A DNA stretch of 18,183 nt from VFJL01 sp043752345 (GCA_043752345.1 JAYUYT010000008.1:1-18183), one strand, 5' to 3'; counted from the stretch's first letter, positions 7,169 to 15,049 are shown. Numbers and translations are program-made. Notes: generated from the letters alone by a model not told the origin.

Positions 7169-8623
7169 TCAGAATCTCGGCAACTCCGGAAATTTTTCCT
7201 CGCCGCGATGTACGTGCATCGCGCCGTGTTCCGCACAGCGGCGCAGTGTGGGAACAGCCTTGCCAGGATTCAGCAAACCTGCGGGATCGAAAGCCGCTTT
7301 TACCGCATGAAATATCTTTAGCTCCCCGCTGCTGAACTGTGAACACATCTGGTTGAGTTTCTCGATGCCGACGCCATGCTCGCCGGTAATGGTTCCACCG
7401 GCCTTGATGCACATTTCCAGTATTTTTGCGCCAAACTCTTCGGTCTTTTCCAGTTCACCGGGCTGGTTGGCGTCGTATAGAATCAACGGATGCAGATTGC
7501 CGTCGCCAGCGTGAAATACATTCATGCAGCGCAGGCCGTATTCTGTAGAGAGTTTTTCAATGCCGTCCAGCACGCGCGCCAGATTCTTGCGTGGAATGGT
7601 GCCATCCATGCAGTAATAATCCGGTGAAACGCGCCCTGCCGCCGGAAACGCGGCTTTACGCCCAGCCCAGAATCTGAGCCGCTCGGCTTCGTCGCGGGAG
7701 GCCCTGATTTCAATGGCGCCGCTCTGCCGCATGATCTCATCAATGCGCCGGATTTCATCTGTTACTTCCTCTGCCGTGCCATCAGCTTCGCACAACAGAA
7801 TTGCCGCTGCATCGAGGTTGTAGCCGGCATGGGCGTATTCTTCCACTGCACGGGTGGCGATTTTGTCCATCATCTCCATGCCGGCAGGGATGATACCGGC
7901 GCCGATTACATTTGTCACCGCATTACCTGCCTTGCAGATGTCGTCGAAGGCGGCCATGACCACCTGGGCTTTTTCCGCGCTGGGTTTTAGTTTCACCATG
8001 ATCTCGGTAACGATGCCCAGCATGCCTTCACTACCAGTCATGAGCGCCAGCAGATCATAGCCCGGGGCATCCAGGCCGGCACTGCCGATTTCGAGACTCT
8101 CGCCGGCCATGGTCACCACCCGCAATTGGAGGATATTGTGCACGGTGAGTCCATATTTCAGACAATGCACTCCCCCCGAGTTTTCCGCCACGTTGCCGCC
8201 GATCGAACAGGCGATTTGCGAGGAAGGGTCGGGTGCGTAATACAGGCCATAGGGTGCTGCCGCTTCACTGATGGCGAGGTTACGCACACCGGGCTGCACC
8301 CGTGCAGTGCGCGCTAGCGGATCGACTTCAAGTATCCGTTTCAATTTGGCAAGTGACAGCAAGACACCGGCTGCATGGGGCAATGCGCCGCCGGACAAAC
8401 CGGTGCCTGCGCCCCGCGCAACCACCGGGGTTTTCGACGTATGGCAGATACGCAGAATTCTGATGACTGCGTCTTCGGTTTGCGGCAGAGTCACGATCAT
8501 TGGCGTTTGTCGATATGCCGATAAACCGTCGCATTCATAGGGTTTCAGATCTTCGCTCTCATACAGCACTGCCTCGGCTGGTAGAAAAGCGCGCAGATTG
8601 GTGACGAGTTCGAGTGGGTGCAT
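7169..8623 (-). CDS. glcD: Glycolate oxidase subunit GlcD
   Basis: GlcD is the catalytic flavoprotein that oxidises glycolate (and often D-lactate) to glyoxylate. The 484-residue chain has the PCMH-type FAD domain with the pyrophosphate-binding loop VARGAGTGLSGGA (68-80), then PDPSSQIACSIGGNVAENSGG (about 131-151) and GYDLLALMTGSEGMLGI (188-204). The C-terminal FAD-oxidase domain carries FHAGDGNLHP (370-379) and TITGEHGVG (411-419), whose histidines belong to the active site and metal site in this family. It closes with the LNPGK segment at 451-455. An unusual-looking histidine-rich tail follows (HGAMHVHRGEEKF), slightly beyond the usual end. The start lies 9 bp after the garR stop, so cotranscription is very likely. 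Confidence 0.97.
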   Translation of the reverse strand: MHPLELVTNLRAFLPAEAVLYESEDLKPYECDGLSAYRQTPMIVTLPQTEDAVIRILRICHTSKTPVVARGAGTGLSGGALPHAAGVLLSLAKLKRILEVDPLARTARVQPGVRNLAISEAAAPYGLYYAPDPSSQIACSIGGNVAENSGGVHCLKYGLTVHNILQLRVVTMAGESLEIGSAGLDAPGYDLLALMTGSEGMLGIVTEIMVKLKPSAEKAQVVMAAFDDICKAGNAVTNVIGAGIIPAGMEMMDKIATRAVEEYAHAGYNLDAAAILLCEADGTAEEVTDEIRRIDEIMRQSGAIEIRASRDEAERLRFWAGRKAAFPAAGRVSPDYYCMDGTIPRKNLARVLDGIEKLSTEYGLRCMNVFHAGDGNLHPLILYDANQPGELEKTEEFGAKILEMCIKAGGTITGEHGVGIEKLNQMCSQFSSGELKIFHAVKAAFDPAGLLNPGKAVPTLRRCAEHGAMHVHRGEEKFPELPRF

Positions 8624-8632
8624 GGTGTGGAT

Positions 8633-9514
8633 TTATTGAATTTCGTGATTTGCTAATTTTTCCAATACCCGTACTATCGCCGAACTATCCCACTTGGCGC
8701 CGCCATAAGCGACGCAAGCATTAAACAGTTCCTGGGTGGCGGCGGTATTGGGCAGGCTTATTCCCAGCGCTTGCGCGCCGGAAAGTGCAAGACTCAGATC
8801 TTTCTGATGCAGTTCGATACGGAATCCTGGATCGAATGCGCGCTTGATCATGCGCTCGCCGTGGATCTCCAGCACGCGCGAAGAAGCAAACCCACCCAGC
8901 AAAGCCTGGCGTACCTTGACCGGATCGACTCCGGCCTTGGAGGCAAACAGCAAAGCCTCCCCCACTGCTTCGATAGTCAGCGCGACAATGATCTGATTGG
9001 CGATCTTGCAGGTCTGGCCGGCGCCGTTGCCACCGATCAAGGTAATGCTCTTGCCCATCAGTTCGAAAACGGGTTTCAATCTCTCGAACACTATCTCCGT
9101 GGCGCCTACCATGATGGTCAGTGTTGCATTGTTAGCACCCACTTCGCCCCCCGATACCGGTGCGTCCGCATAATCACAGCCGAGTTGGCTGATACCGGCA
9201 GCGAATCTTCTGGTTTCGATGGGGGAAATGGAGCTCATGTCCACCACGGTCTTGCCCGCACTTAATCCTTGCACTACGCCGTTTTCACTAAACAGTACGC
9301 TTTCCACATCCGGGGCATCTGGCAACATGGTGATGATGATGTCGGCGTTTTGTGCCACTTCTCTGGGTGAGGAGCAAGCCTTGCCGCCCTGTTTAGCCAA
9401 CTCTGCCAACACGCCGCTACGGGAATGCAAGAACAGCGTATGTCCGCCTTTGATAAGATTTCCGGCCATGGGTTTGCCCATGATACCAAGACCAATAAAA
9501 CCAATTTTCGCCAT
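8633..9514 (-). CDS. garR: 2-hydroxy-3-oxopropionate (tartronate semialdehyde) reductase
   Basis: The 293-residue enzyme belongs to the beta-hydroxyacid dehydrogenase family and should reduce tartronate semialdehyde to D-glycerate with NAD(P)H. Visible landmarks are the Rossmann motif GFIGLGIMGKPMAGNL (5-20), the substrate-binding DAPVSGGEVGA (117-127), the catalytic lysine 170 with asparagine 173 in GAGQTCKIANQ, and the second conserved lysine 238 in HQKDLSLAL. The tightly linked glcDEF genes favour GarR/GlxR over 3-hydroxyisobutyrate dehydrogenase: glycolate becomes glyoxylate, two glyoxylates condense to tartronate semialdehyde, and this enzyme returns glycerate to central metabolism. The glyoxylate carboligase gene (gcl) that should supply its substrate is not in this window. 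It is the first gene of the operon, with GGAG and AGG purine stretches before its ATG. Confidence 0.93.
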   Translation of the reverse strand: MAKIGFIGLGIMGKPMAGNLIKGGHTLFLHSRSGVLAELAKQGGKACSSPREVAQNADIIITMLPDAPDVESVLFSENGVVQGLSAGKTVVDMSSISPIETRRFAAGISQLGCDYADAPVSGGEVGANNATLTIMVGATEIVFERLKPVFELMGKSITLIGGNGAGQTCKIANQIIVALTIEAVGEALLFASKAGVDPVKVRQALLGGFASSRVLEIHGERMIKRAFDPGFRIELHQKDLSLALSGAQALGISLPNTAATQELFNACVAYGGAKWDSSAIVRVLEKLANHEIQ

Positions 9515-9745
9515 GCCTGCATTCTCCGGAAAAACACTACGCCGACCATTTCACTTGCATTGCGTTGATGTGGCCCAGTATTGTGGCATTTTAACGGCAA
9601 GCCCTGGTCGCAGGGGAGAAAACCTTGGCCGGTCTCTCATATATAAAGTGCGTAGACTACACGGGATAAGCGGTTATGCAATTTCGGCCAAAATGGATCG
9701 AAATAATTTATCATTCGCCGGGTCAATGTCAACGAGGGAGTCGGA
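9515..9745. promoter_or_regulatory. Divergent control region between garR and the rubredoxin operon
   Basis: These 231 bp separate two divergent transcription units and must hold both promoters. The sequence is AT-richer between about 9640 and 9715, with ATATATAAAG (9640-9649) and AATAATTTATCATT (9701-9714) as candidate + strand -10 regions. No convincing -35/-10 pair was found for either direction. A possible operator is the inverted repeat ATTTCG (9681-9686) with CGAAAT (9699-9704). A strong Shine-Dalgarno sequence (GAGGGAG) precedes the rubredoxin ATG. Confidence 0.4.
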
Positions 9746-9910
9746 ATGAGAAAATTTCAATGCGGCGTGTGCGGTCACATCTATGACGAAGCAGTCGGCG
9801 ACCCGGAGCATGGCATTGCAGCCGGCACTCTCTGGGAGGATATTCCGGAGGACTGGGTCTGTCCTGAGTGCGCTGTGGCCAAGGCAGATTTCGAAATGGT
9901 AGAGGTTTGA
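9746..9910 (+). CDS. rubA: Rubredoxin
   Basis: This 54-residue protein is a complete rubredoxin. The single iron is held by four cysteines: CGVCG near residues 6-10 and CPEC at about 39-42. The aromatic and acidic core residues are present (Y13, W30 and the segment EDIPEDWVCPEC). The residue after the second cysteine pair is alanine where most rubredoxins have glycine (CPECAVAKADFE). It starts at ATG 9746-9748 behind a strong GGGAG ribosome site. It is separated by only two bases from the rubredoxin reductase gene, so the pair forms a minimal NAD(P)H-to-rubredoxin electron chain. The final acceptor (an oxygenase, a flavodiiron NO or O2 reductase, or a peroxidase) is not encoded in the window. 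Confidence 0.97.
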   Translation: MRKFQCGVCGHIYDEAVGDPEHGIAAGTLWEDIPEDWVCPECAVAKADFEMVEV

Positions 9911-9912
9911 GC

Positions 9913-11067
9913 ATGAGCCGACAGCCTGTGGTTATTGTCGGTAGCGGGCTTGCGGGCTACACCGTAGCGCGCGAGTTGCGTAAATTGAATGCTGAAGCAC
10001 CCGCTTTGATCCTTTCCGCAGATCATGGCGGATTCTACTCCAAACCTATGCTGTCCAACGCGCTGGCCGCAGGCAAATCACCGGAATCGATACTGAATGC
10101 CGACGTGGCGAAGATGGCCGAGCAACTGAAAATGACGATACGCCCGCATAGCCGGGTAATAACCATCGAGCGATCAAGCAATACCCTGGTCTTACAGGAT
10201 GGTGAGAAACTATCCTACGGTCAGCTTGTTCTGGCCCTGGGTGCCGATCAAATCCGTCTGCCGCTGGAAGGAAATGGAGTGGAAGCAATATTGTCAGTGA
10301 ACGATCTCGATGATTACAGCTGTTTCCGTGCTGCGCTGGAAGGAAAGAAGGAAGTGGTCATTCTCGGTGCCGGGTTGATCGGCTGTGAATTTGCCAATGA
10401 TCTTGCGATAGCGGGTTATCGGGTGCAGTTGATCGACATCAGCGCCTGGCCTTTGGGCCGACTCCTGCCGCAGGCTGGCGGCGCTTTCCTGCAGAGCAGG
10501 CTGGAAGCTGCCGGTGTGGTTTTTCACTTGGGCACTTCTGTCCAGCGTGTGGAACGAGCAGATAGACGCTTGCAGCTGACTCTTGCCAGTGGCGAAACCA
10601 TGGAGACAGATGTTGTGCTGTCGGCAGTGGGGCTGCGCCCACGCATTGCGCTGGCTGAAGCAACCGGTATCAAGGTCAATCGTGGCATCGTGGTGGATCG
10701 GGCACTACAAACCCAGGACGCAAATATTTATGCGCTGGGCGACTGCGCGGAGGTGGAGGGCAGGGTGCTGCCGTTCGTCATGCCGATCATGCACGCCGCC
10801 CGCGCCCTTGCGGCGACCCTCGCCGGTACCCCGACCCCGGCACGGTATCCTGCCATGCCGGTGTTAGTGAAGACCCCGGCCTGCCCGACCGTAGTGTCAC
10901 CACCTGACGCCGGCGCGCAAGGCGAGTGGCGAATCGAGCAAGATAAAGATGGAGTCAAGGCACTGTTTCAAGACGTGGATGGCAATCTGCTTGGTTATGC
11001 ATTGCTGGGTGCGGAGACCAAGGAGAAGAACGCACTTACCCCACAGTTGCCACCAGTGATGGAGTAA
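9913..11067 (+). CDS. rubB: Rubredoxin-NAD(P)+ reductase, FAD-dependent
   Basis: The 384-residue flavoprotein should transfer electrons from NAD(P)H to the adjacent rubredoxin. It has the FAD dinucleotide fold VVIVGSGLAGYTVAREL (GxGxxG at 10-15), the NAD(P)H fold VVILGAGLIGCEFANDL (152-157) and the second FAD contact YALGDCAE (272-279). The roughly 70 C-terminal residues (LVKTPACPTVV to the end) resemble the rubredoxin-binding domain of this family, which separates it from generic ferredoxin reductases. I chose ATG 9913-9915 rather than an in-frame ATG at 9868, because that upstream start would lie inside the rubredoxin gene and add residues before the conserved first strand. GAGG at the end of the rubredoxin gene serves as its ribosome site. 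Confidence 0.95.
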   Translation: MSRQPVVIVGSGLAGYTVARELRKLNAEAPALILSADHGGFYSKPMLSNALAAGKSPESILNADVAKMAEQLKMTIRPHSRVITIERSSNTLVLQDGEKLSYGQLVLALGADQIRLPLEGNGVEAILSVNDLDDYSCFRAALEGKKEVVILGAGLIGCEFANDLAIAGYRVQLIDISAWPLGRLLPQAGGAFLQSRLEAAGVVFHLGTSVQRVERADRRLQLTLASGETMETDVVLSAVGLRPRIALAEATGIKVNRGIVVDRALQTQDANIYALGDCAEVEGRVLPFVMPIMHAARALAATLAGTPTPARYPAMPVLVKTPACPTVVSPPDAGAQGEWRIEQDKDGVKALFQDVDGNLLGYALLGAETKEKNALTPQLPPVME

Positions 11068-11117
11068 GGCCTGAAAACGCTTCCAATCTGGCAGCAAGGA
11101 TAGCAAAAGGATCGACC

Positions 11118-11588
11118 ATGGAACGACCAATAACGGGATTTTGGCATGATGAGCAGGGAGATCCGATTGCGATTCTCAGCTGCGGGCATCCACAGCATGT
11201 ACGGCATAATCCACCGTTCATCAATCGTCCCTGGGTCACGACCGAACAGGGCCGTAGCAGCATGTTGGGTACGGTTCTCAACTGTATCAGGTGCGATAGA
11301 TTAGAACTACCGGACGGGTTCGTTTCGTACAAACGAACCCCTATTTTTACCGAAGAAACAGTACCTGCCGGTTTGAAAAAAAATCACTCAACAAAGACCG
11401 GTGTCTGGGCAAAAATCATTGTTACCGAAGGCAAGCTTCGCTATCGAGTAGACGTTTGTGGAACAGACATGGAATTATCCCAGGACAAGCTTGGAATTGT
11501 GGTGCCGGAAGTTCTGCACAGTGTGGAGCCCTTGGGTGTGGTGCGTTTTTTTGTCGAGTTTTACAAGACGCCGAAGCAAGAAAAATAA
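11118..11588 (+). CDS. DUF3565-DUF1971 two-domain protein
   Basis: The 156-residue protein appears to join two small domains. Residues 1-62 resemble DUF3565, with ITGFWHDEQGD, then CGHPQHVRHNPPFINRPWVTTEQGR and CIRC. Cysteines 22, 56 and 59 and histidines 24, 27 and 30 could bind a metal such as zinc. Residues about 71-150 resemble the cupin-like DUF1971 of E. coli YeaR and the N-terminus of some TehB proteins (PIFTEETVPAGLKKNHSTKTGVWAKIIVTEGKLRYRV and VLHSVEPLG). YeaR is a nitrate- and NO-responsive protein of unclear biochemistry; a similar role here is only a guess. The gene lies 50 bp behind the rubredoxin reductase with AGGA before its ATG, so it is probably the third gene of that operon. 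Assignments are from remembered family patterns. Confidence 0.8.
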   Translation: MERPITGFWHDEQGDPIAILSCGHPQHVRHNPPFINRPWVTTEQGRSSMLGTVLNCIRCDRLELPDGFVSYKRTPIFTEETVPAGLKKNHSTKTGVWAKIIVTEGKLRYRVDVCGTDMELSQDKLGIVVPEVLHSVEPLGVVRFFVEFYKTPKQEK

Positions 11589-11619
11589 AGACGGTATGTT
11601 CTGCCTTGGAGTTGAGCGC

Positions 11620-11625
11620 TATACT
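11620..11625 (+). promoter_or_regulatory. Possible -10 element of the EAL gene
   Basis: TATACT lies 66 bp before the GTG start of the EAL gene, within GCGCTATACTG. A near-identical GCGTTATACTG lies before recJ. No good -35 hexamer is present at normal spacing. No terminator is apparent between the preceding gene and this one. Confidence 0.3.
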
Positions 11626-11691
11626 GTAACGCTTTGAATATTTTGCCTGCTCTGAAAACTGCGGGGCTAGATCAACGCCAAATACATAAAA

Positions 11692-13191
11692 GTGCGCAAC
11701 CTTCCTATCCTCCGTACAGTCCAGCCGTATTTAACGGCGATAGCTTCTATCGCAACGGTTGTATTGCTTGTGACGGTCATTTACTTCACAGACGGCGATC
11801 TGCAATGGATTGCGTTCTTGAGCGGAATTCTGGTGGCAGCAATAATCGCCATGGCAGTCCGGACCTCGCATGCGGAACTAATTGCTTCACGCCACACGAC
11901 GCAGTTGCTGGGAACCGAGGAAAAGCTGGCGCAGGAAATCAAGCTGCATCTCTGGGCTGAGAAGATGTCTGCTGTGAGCAAGGCACGGTTACAGTCTATC
12001 GGCGAAAAATTTCCTGCTATGCTTGCTTACGTTGATATCGGGCAGCGTTGCTGCTATCACAACACTAAGTTCAGGCAATGGCTTGGGCTGAATCCTGATC
12101 AAATCGACGGCCAGCCTTTGCGTGAAGTGTTGGGTAACAAATTTTACGCAGAGATCGCAGGTCTTCTCGCTGGTGTTATGGCGGGAAAAACGATGCATAA
12201 CGAACATACACAGGAATTGGCCCCGGGTTCAATCCGCCGTTTGTCCGGACAGTACCTTCCAGATTTTGACAGTGAGGGGAAAGTAACTGGCTTCTATCTA
12301 CTGTATACCCCCATGATGGAGGAGAAAGCATCGCCGCAGGGGGGGGTAGAACGAAACATACCTGAACCTGCCAGATCGACCACGCTTGCCGAGTCGAGAG
12401 AAAAAAATCTGTTTGATGAGAGCTTCGGTGAGCAGGCTTCGGAATGGGGGGTCTCTGCCGCCAGCATTACCCAAGCTATCGAAGATGATGAGTTCCGTCT
12501 GTATTGTCAGACCATTGTACCTATCAAGGCAGATAAAGACCCTTGTATTCACCATGAAATCCTGCTGCGCATGGCCGAAGAAGAAGATAATCTTTTGCCA
12601 CCGGGCGCATTTCTGCCCGTTGTCGAGAGGTGCGACATGATGACGCGTCTGGATCGTTGGGTAGTGAGCCAAATACTGCAGTGGTTGTCTGTTCACCAGC
12701 CTGCACTTGGGACAATATTTTTTATCAATCTGACCAGTGACACACTGGGCGACACCAGCTTTGCTGATTTCGTTCTGAGTCAGTTGCAGAAAACAGGCGT
12801 ACCGGCTGGAGTACTCTGTTTCGAGATTGAAGAGGCGGATGCGGCATTGCGCCTTGCGGATACCTCGGCATTCGTTCAGAAAATCAAGCAGTACGGCTGC
12901 CAGGTCGCATTGTGCGGTTTCGGCAGAGAACGCGCTTCATTCGATTTACTGAGAAACATCAAAGTCAATTTTCTGAAAATTGATGGCGGTCTGGTTTGCA
13001 CCATGTTGCAGGATCCGATTAATCTCGCCAAGGTTGCGTCAATTAATCGGGTTGCGCATACCATAGGTATTCAGACTATTGCAGAGCTGGCTGAAACTGA
13101 TGAGGTAATTGCCAGGCTGCGCGAACTCGGAGTAGATTTCGCGCAGGGCTTTGGTATTGGCCGGCCGCGCGCCCTAAAAGAAATCGAATAA
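11692..13191 (+). CDS. Membrane protein with PAS-like region and degenerate EAL domain
   Basis: The 499-residue protein starts at GTG 11692; a stop at 11668-11670 blocks a longer frame. Two membrane helices (about 13-32 and 38-56) anchor it, then a linker and a PAS-like sensor region (about 100-210). The EAL-type domain spans about 257-499. Compared with active c-di-GMP phosphodiesterases, the EAL signature survives as EILLR (289-293), with N346, E378, K429 and E465. The DDFG metal-binding aspartates, however, are replaced by C408 and G409 (ALCGFG). The QG of the final GxxxxQGxxxxxP motif remains (485-486). It is therefore predicted to be catalytically dead and to act, if at all, as a c-di-GMP receptor or a protein-interaction domain in the manner of LapD or FimX. 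No GGDEF domain is present. The start codon lacks a Shine-Dalgarno sequence. Confidence 0.87.
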   Translation: MRNLPILRTVQPYLTAIASIATVVLLVTVIYFTDGDLQWIAFLSGILVAAIIAMAVRTSHAELIASRHTTQLLGTEEKLAQEIKLHLWAEKMSAVSKARLQSIGEKFPAMLAYVDIGQRCCYHNTKFRQWLGLNPDQIDGQPLREVLGNKFYAEIAGLLAGVMAGKTMHNEHTQELAPGSIRRLSGQYLPDFDSEGKVTGFYLLYTPMMEEKASPQGGVERNIPEPARSTTLAESREKNLFDESFGEQASEWGVSAASITQAIEDDEFRLYCQTIVPIKADKDPCIHHEILLRMAEEEDNLLPPGAFLPVVERCDMMTRLDRWVVSQILQWLSVHQPALGTIFFINLTSDTLGDTSFADFVLSQLQKTGVPAGVLCFEIEEADAALRLADTSAFVQKIKQYGCQVALCGFGRERASFDLLRNIKVNFLKIDGGLVCTMLQDPINLAKVASINRVAHTIGIQTIAELAETDEVIARLRELGVDFAQGFGIGRPRALKEIE

Positions 13192-13201
13192 CTACAGGCA
13201 C

Positions 13202-13225
13202 TGATGCCAGCACCTGCTGGTGTCA
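13202..13225 (+). terminator. Hairpin after the EAL gene, possible terminator
   Basis: A 10-bp stem (13202-13211 with 13216-13225, two T-G wobbles) closes a four-base loop, starting 11 bp after the EAL stop. No T tract follows, so it is either a weak or factor-dependent terminator or an mRNA 3'-end stabiliser. Confidence 0.4.
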
Positions 13226-13249
13226 ACGGTTAATTGGGATGGTTGGCGT

Positions 13250-13255
13250 TATACT
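13250..13255 (+). promoter_or_regulatory. Possible -10 element of recJ
   Basis: TATACT in GCGTTATACTG lies 29 bp before the recJ ATG, giving a very short leader. The upstream TTGGGA (13234-13239) is too close to be a regular -35, so the promoter would be of a weak or activator-dependent type. Confidence 0.35.
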
Positions 13256-13284
13256 GAGGGGCCAAAAATCCCAATGTCTAGTGC

Positions 13285-15009
13285 ATGTCCAACATTGTCG
13301 TTCGCAGTTACTCCCCGCATGCCTTCGAGGCGCTGATCCAGCATGGCCTCCACCCTGTTCTGGCGCGTGTCTACGCTGCCAGAGGGATCGGGAAACCAGA
13401 CCAGCTCGAGGCCGATCTGTCCCAGTTGATTCCGTTCGAACGCCTGAAAAATATTTCCATGATGGCGGTATTTCTCGCCGATGCCATCGCTGCAGGAAAG
13501 CGCCTGCTGATCGTAGCCGATTATGATTCTGACGGCGCCACCGCCTGCGCCGTGGGGGTGCGTGCACTGAGAAAATTCGGCGCGACAGTGGATTACCTCG
13601 TCCCCAATCGTTTCGAATACGGCTATGGTTTGACGCCAGAAATCGTGCGTCTGGCGGCCACCAGCGCGCAGTTGCCCGACATACTTATCACGGTAGACAA
13701 CGGCATCGCCAGTGTGGAAGGCGTGGCTGAAGCCAACCGTCTCGGCATGCAGGTGCTGGTCACCGATCATCACCTGCCGGGAGATGAATTACCCGATGCC
13801 ATCGCCATTGTGAATCCCAATCAACCTGGCTGCGATTTCCCCAGCAAGAATCTTGCCGGAGTGGGCGTGATGTTTTACCTGATGCTGGCGTTGCGGGCGG
13901 AGTTGCGCGCCCGCGGGGCATTCGGCCGCAGCGGGAAAGAGCCCAACCTTGCCAGTCTGCTTGATTTAGTGGCGCTGGGCACCGTTGCCGACGTGGTGAA
14001 GCTGGATGATAACAACCGCATCCTGGTACAGCAGGGTTTGCAGCGCATCCGTGCGGGACGCGGCTGTGCGGGCATAAATGCTCTGCTGCAAGTGGCGCGC
14101 CGAGATTTCCGCAAAACCTCTACCTATGAACTGGGTTTCATGCTGGGGCCGAGGTTGAATGCTGCGGGACGACTCGATGATATGACACTGGGCATCGAAT
14201 GCCTGATCACGGATGACGAGTCCCGCGCCGCACACATAGCTCTTCAACTCGATGCACTCAATCGCCAGCGTCGGGAAATCGAAGCGGGCATGCAGGATCA
14301 GGCGTTAGCCGTGCTTGACTCCGTAAAACCCGAGGATGGTCACAGTCTTAGTCTATTCGATCCGAGCTGGCACCAAGGGGTGATTGGCATACTCGCATCA
14401 CGCATGAAAGATAAATTCTATCGCCCGGTGATTGCCTTCGCGCCCGGTAATGAGGGTGAAATAAAGGGGTCGGGGCGATCCATTCCGGGGTTTCATCTAC
14501 GCGACGCATTGGATCTCGTTTCCAAGCGTCATCCTGCGCTGCTGCTCAAATTCGGCGGCCACGCGGCCGCTGCAGGGCTAACCTTGCGTGCTGACGATTT
14601 TGAGCAATTCCGTGAGGCCTTCGAGCAAGCTGCCCAGACACTGCTTACCCCCGCCGATCTTACGCGCATCATCGAAACCGACGGAGATCTGGATGAGTCA
14701 GAAATGAATCTGGAGCTGGCGCAATACCTGATGGCACAGGTATGGGGACAGGGTTTCCCCCAGCCTGCATTCAACGCGCGTTTTCGTGTAGAGCGGCAGC
14801 GGGTGGTTGGCGAGAAGCATCTCAAATTGAAACTGAAAAAACAGGGGTCAGGGGAACCGGGCGGTGCTCATGATGCCATGCTGTTTTTTCACAACGACCC
14901 GCTGCCAGAAGTGATAGATGTTGTTTACCGTCTGCAAGTGAACGAATATAACGGCAACACTGCCTTGCAACTCGTCCTGGATCATTGGTCTCAATCGCAG
15001 GATCTGTGA
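13285..15009 (+). CDS. recJ: Single-stranded-DNA-specific exonuclease RecJ
   Basis: RecJ is a 5'-to-3' exonuclease on single-stranded DNA, acting in RecFOR recombination and in base-excision and mismatch repair. The 574-residue protein has the full DHH-phosphoesterase set for two Mn2+/Mg2+ ions: VADYDSDGATA (77-87), TVDNG (136-140), TDHH (160-163) and LGTVADVV in motif IV. The DHHA1 part carries SGRSIPGFHLRDAL and FGGHAAAAGLT (GGH at 424-426). The C-terminal OB-like domain that clamps single-stranded DNA follows (about 455-574). Length matches E. coli RecJ (577). The chosen ATG has no strong Shine-Dalgarno sequence, but the next residues align with the family N-terminus. mfd follows in the same direction after 113 bp, so two repair genes are neighbours, though mfd seems to have its own promoter. 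Confidence 0.96.
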   Translation: MSNIVVRSYSPHAFEALIQHGLHPVLARVYAARGIGKPDQLEADLSQLIPFERLKNISMMAVFLADAIAAGKRLLIVADYDSDGATACAVGVRALRKFGATVDYLVPNRFEYGYGLTPEIVRLAATSAQLPDILITVDNGIASVEGVAEANRLGMQVLVTDHHLPGDELPDAIAIVNPNQPGCDFPSKNLAGVGVMFYLMLALRAELRARGAFGRSGKEPNLASLLDLVALGTVADVVKLDDNNRILVQQGLQRIRAGRGCAGINALLQVARRDFRKTSTYELGFMLGPRLNAAGRLDDMTLGIECLITDDESRAAHIALQLDALNRQRREIEAGMQDQALAVLDSVKPEDGHSLSLFDPSWHQGVIGILASRMKDKFYRPVIAFAPGNEGEIKGSGRSIPGFHLRDALDLVSKRHPALLLKFGGHAAAAGLTLRADDFEQFREAFEQAAQTLLTPADLTRIIETDGDLDESEMNLELAQYLMAQVWGQGFPQPAFNARFRVERQRVVGEKHLKLKLKKQGSGEPGGAHDAMLFFHNDPLPEVIDVVYRLQVNEYNGNTALQLVLDHWSQSQDL

Positions 15010-15049
15010 ATTAGGTTCCTAGTGAGAGAATGTGACCTGATAACTGACA

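Noticed and set aside
8771..9265. 164-codon ORF on the + strand
   Set aside because: It is antisense to garR, whose catalytic residues are all present; no sign of an independent gene.
9868..9912. Upstream in-frame start for the rubredoxin reductase
   Set aside because: It falls inside the rubredoxin gene; the ATG at 9913 directly precedes the conserved FAD-binding strand and has a ribosome site.
11634..11960. 108-codon ORF overlapping the start of the EAL gene
   Set aside because: It is in another frame over the membrane-helix coding region; the EAL frame gives a coherent two-helix anchor, so this is a shadow despite its ATG.
13249..13773. 174-codon ORF on the - strand
   Set aside because: It lies wholly antisense to the conserved 5' part of recJ, whose DHH motifs are intact; the translation has no recognisable domain.
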